Shown here in pieces: positions 15,384 to 15,589 of a stretch of DNA of 15,589 nt. Source of the stretch: Bacteroidota bacterium (GTDB lineage: Bacteria; Bacteroidota; Bacteroidia; Cytophagales; Cyclobacteriaceae); the NCBI GenBank assembly GCA_024643595.1, contig JAHEMS010000025.1:1-15589 (forward strand), given 5' to 3'. The notes beneath the pieces were generated by a model. The model was given only the letters and a program-made list of their open reading frames with translations. It did not search any database and was not told where the DNA came from. How positions within the stretch are numbered: position 1 is the stretch's first letter; each line of letters opens with the position of its first letter. A program made the position numbers and the translations under genes.

Positions 15384-15589
15384 TTGAAAAATTTAAGAAC
15401 CAACGTGGCGCTCATGCTTATCCTATGGACATCATTATCGTCTATGATAGCACAAGCACAACAACAAGATACAATAAATCACAAGAGACTAAAGTTCGTT
15501 ATAGTTTCAACCGGAGTATTGTATACAGGCGCAATGATTGGACTCAACTCCGTTTGGTATAATCAATATGACAGGCAGGCATTTCGATT
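15384..15589 (+). CDS. DUF2279-type secreted protein, N-terminal part (runs off the window)
   Basis: Open to the window end for 68 codons. From the TTG at 15384 the protein has a good signal peptide: n-region MKNLRTN, hydrophobic core VALMLILWTSLSSMI and a likely cleavage after AQA. The mature part then reads KRLKFVIVSTGVLYTGAMIGLNSVWYNQYDRQAFRF, which I recognise as the opening of the DUF2279 family in Bacteroidota. These are predicted periplasmic or outer-membrane-associated proteins of unknown function, often near tamB. GTG (15405) and ATG (15414) are other starts but would cut the basic n-region, so TTG is preferred. It begins 6 bp after the tamB stop and is almost surely co-transcribed with it. 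Confidence 0.75.
   Translation, partial: MKNLRTNVALMLILWTSLSSMIAQAQQQDTINHKRLKFVIVSTGVLYTGAMIGLNSVWYNQYDRQAFR

Overview
The window looks like chromosomal DNA of a member of the Bacteroidota, most likely the Cytophagales or a close relative. The DNA is AT-rich, strong Shine-Dalgarno sites are mostly absent, and several genes have typical Bacteroidota forms: a very large TamB beside a divergent tsaD, a DUF2279-type gene after tamB, FtsX-type export permeases, and an NtrC-type regulator whose sigma-54 loop reads GSFTDA. No mobile element, CRISPR array, tRNA or rRNA gene was seen.

Region 1 (1-6947) is an envelope export and signalling module. On the minus strand, in transcription order, are a HlyD/MacA-like adaptor (2679-1432), a MacB/LolD-like ATPase (1304-615) and the N-terminus of an FtsX/MacB-like permease (339 to beyond the window edge). 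Divergent on the plus strand are an NtrC-family response regulator (2939-4330), a histidine kinase with two membrane helices and almost no periplasmic loop (4379-5725), and a DUF5009/NagX-like membrane acyltransferase (5767-6912). The adaptor and the permease each have a similar -24/-12 promoter-like element, and a 14-bp palindrome of the form GTYCRWWTRYGRAC lies about 60 bp upstream of each. A second site (full at the adaptor, half at the permease) lies about 81 bp upstream. The simplest reading is a local sigma-54 regulon: the kinase phosphorylates the regulator, which binds the palindromes and switches on the exporter.

Region 2 (6931-10786, minus strand) is a compact housekeeping cluster, in transcription order: tsaD, a FlK-like hotdog thioesterase, smpB, an NlpC/P60-like protein, an HNH endonuclease-like protein and a small unrecognised protein with a degenerate EF-hand-like loop. 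The first junctions overlap (ATGA, ATGGCTGA, TAATG). The NlpC/P60 gene is odd: its natural start is separated from the rest by a one-base frame break, and its catalytic Cys is replaced by Ala.

Region 3 (10797-15589, plus strand) holds tamB, diverging from tsaD with only 10 bp between start codons, and the start of a DUF2279-type secreted protein 6 bp after the tamB stop.
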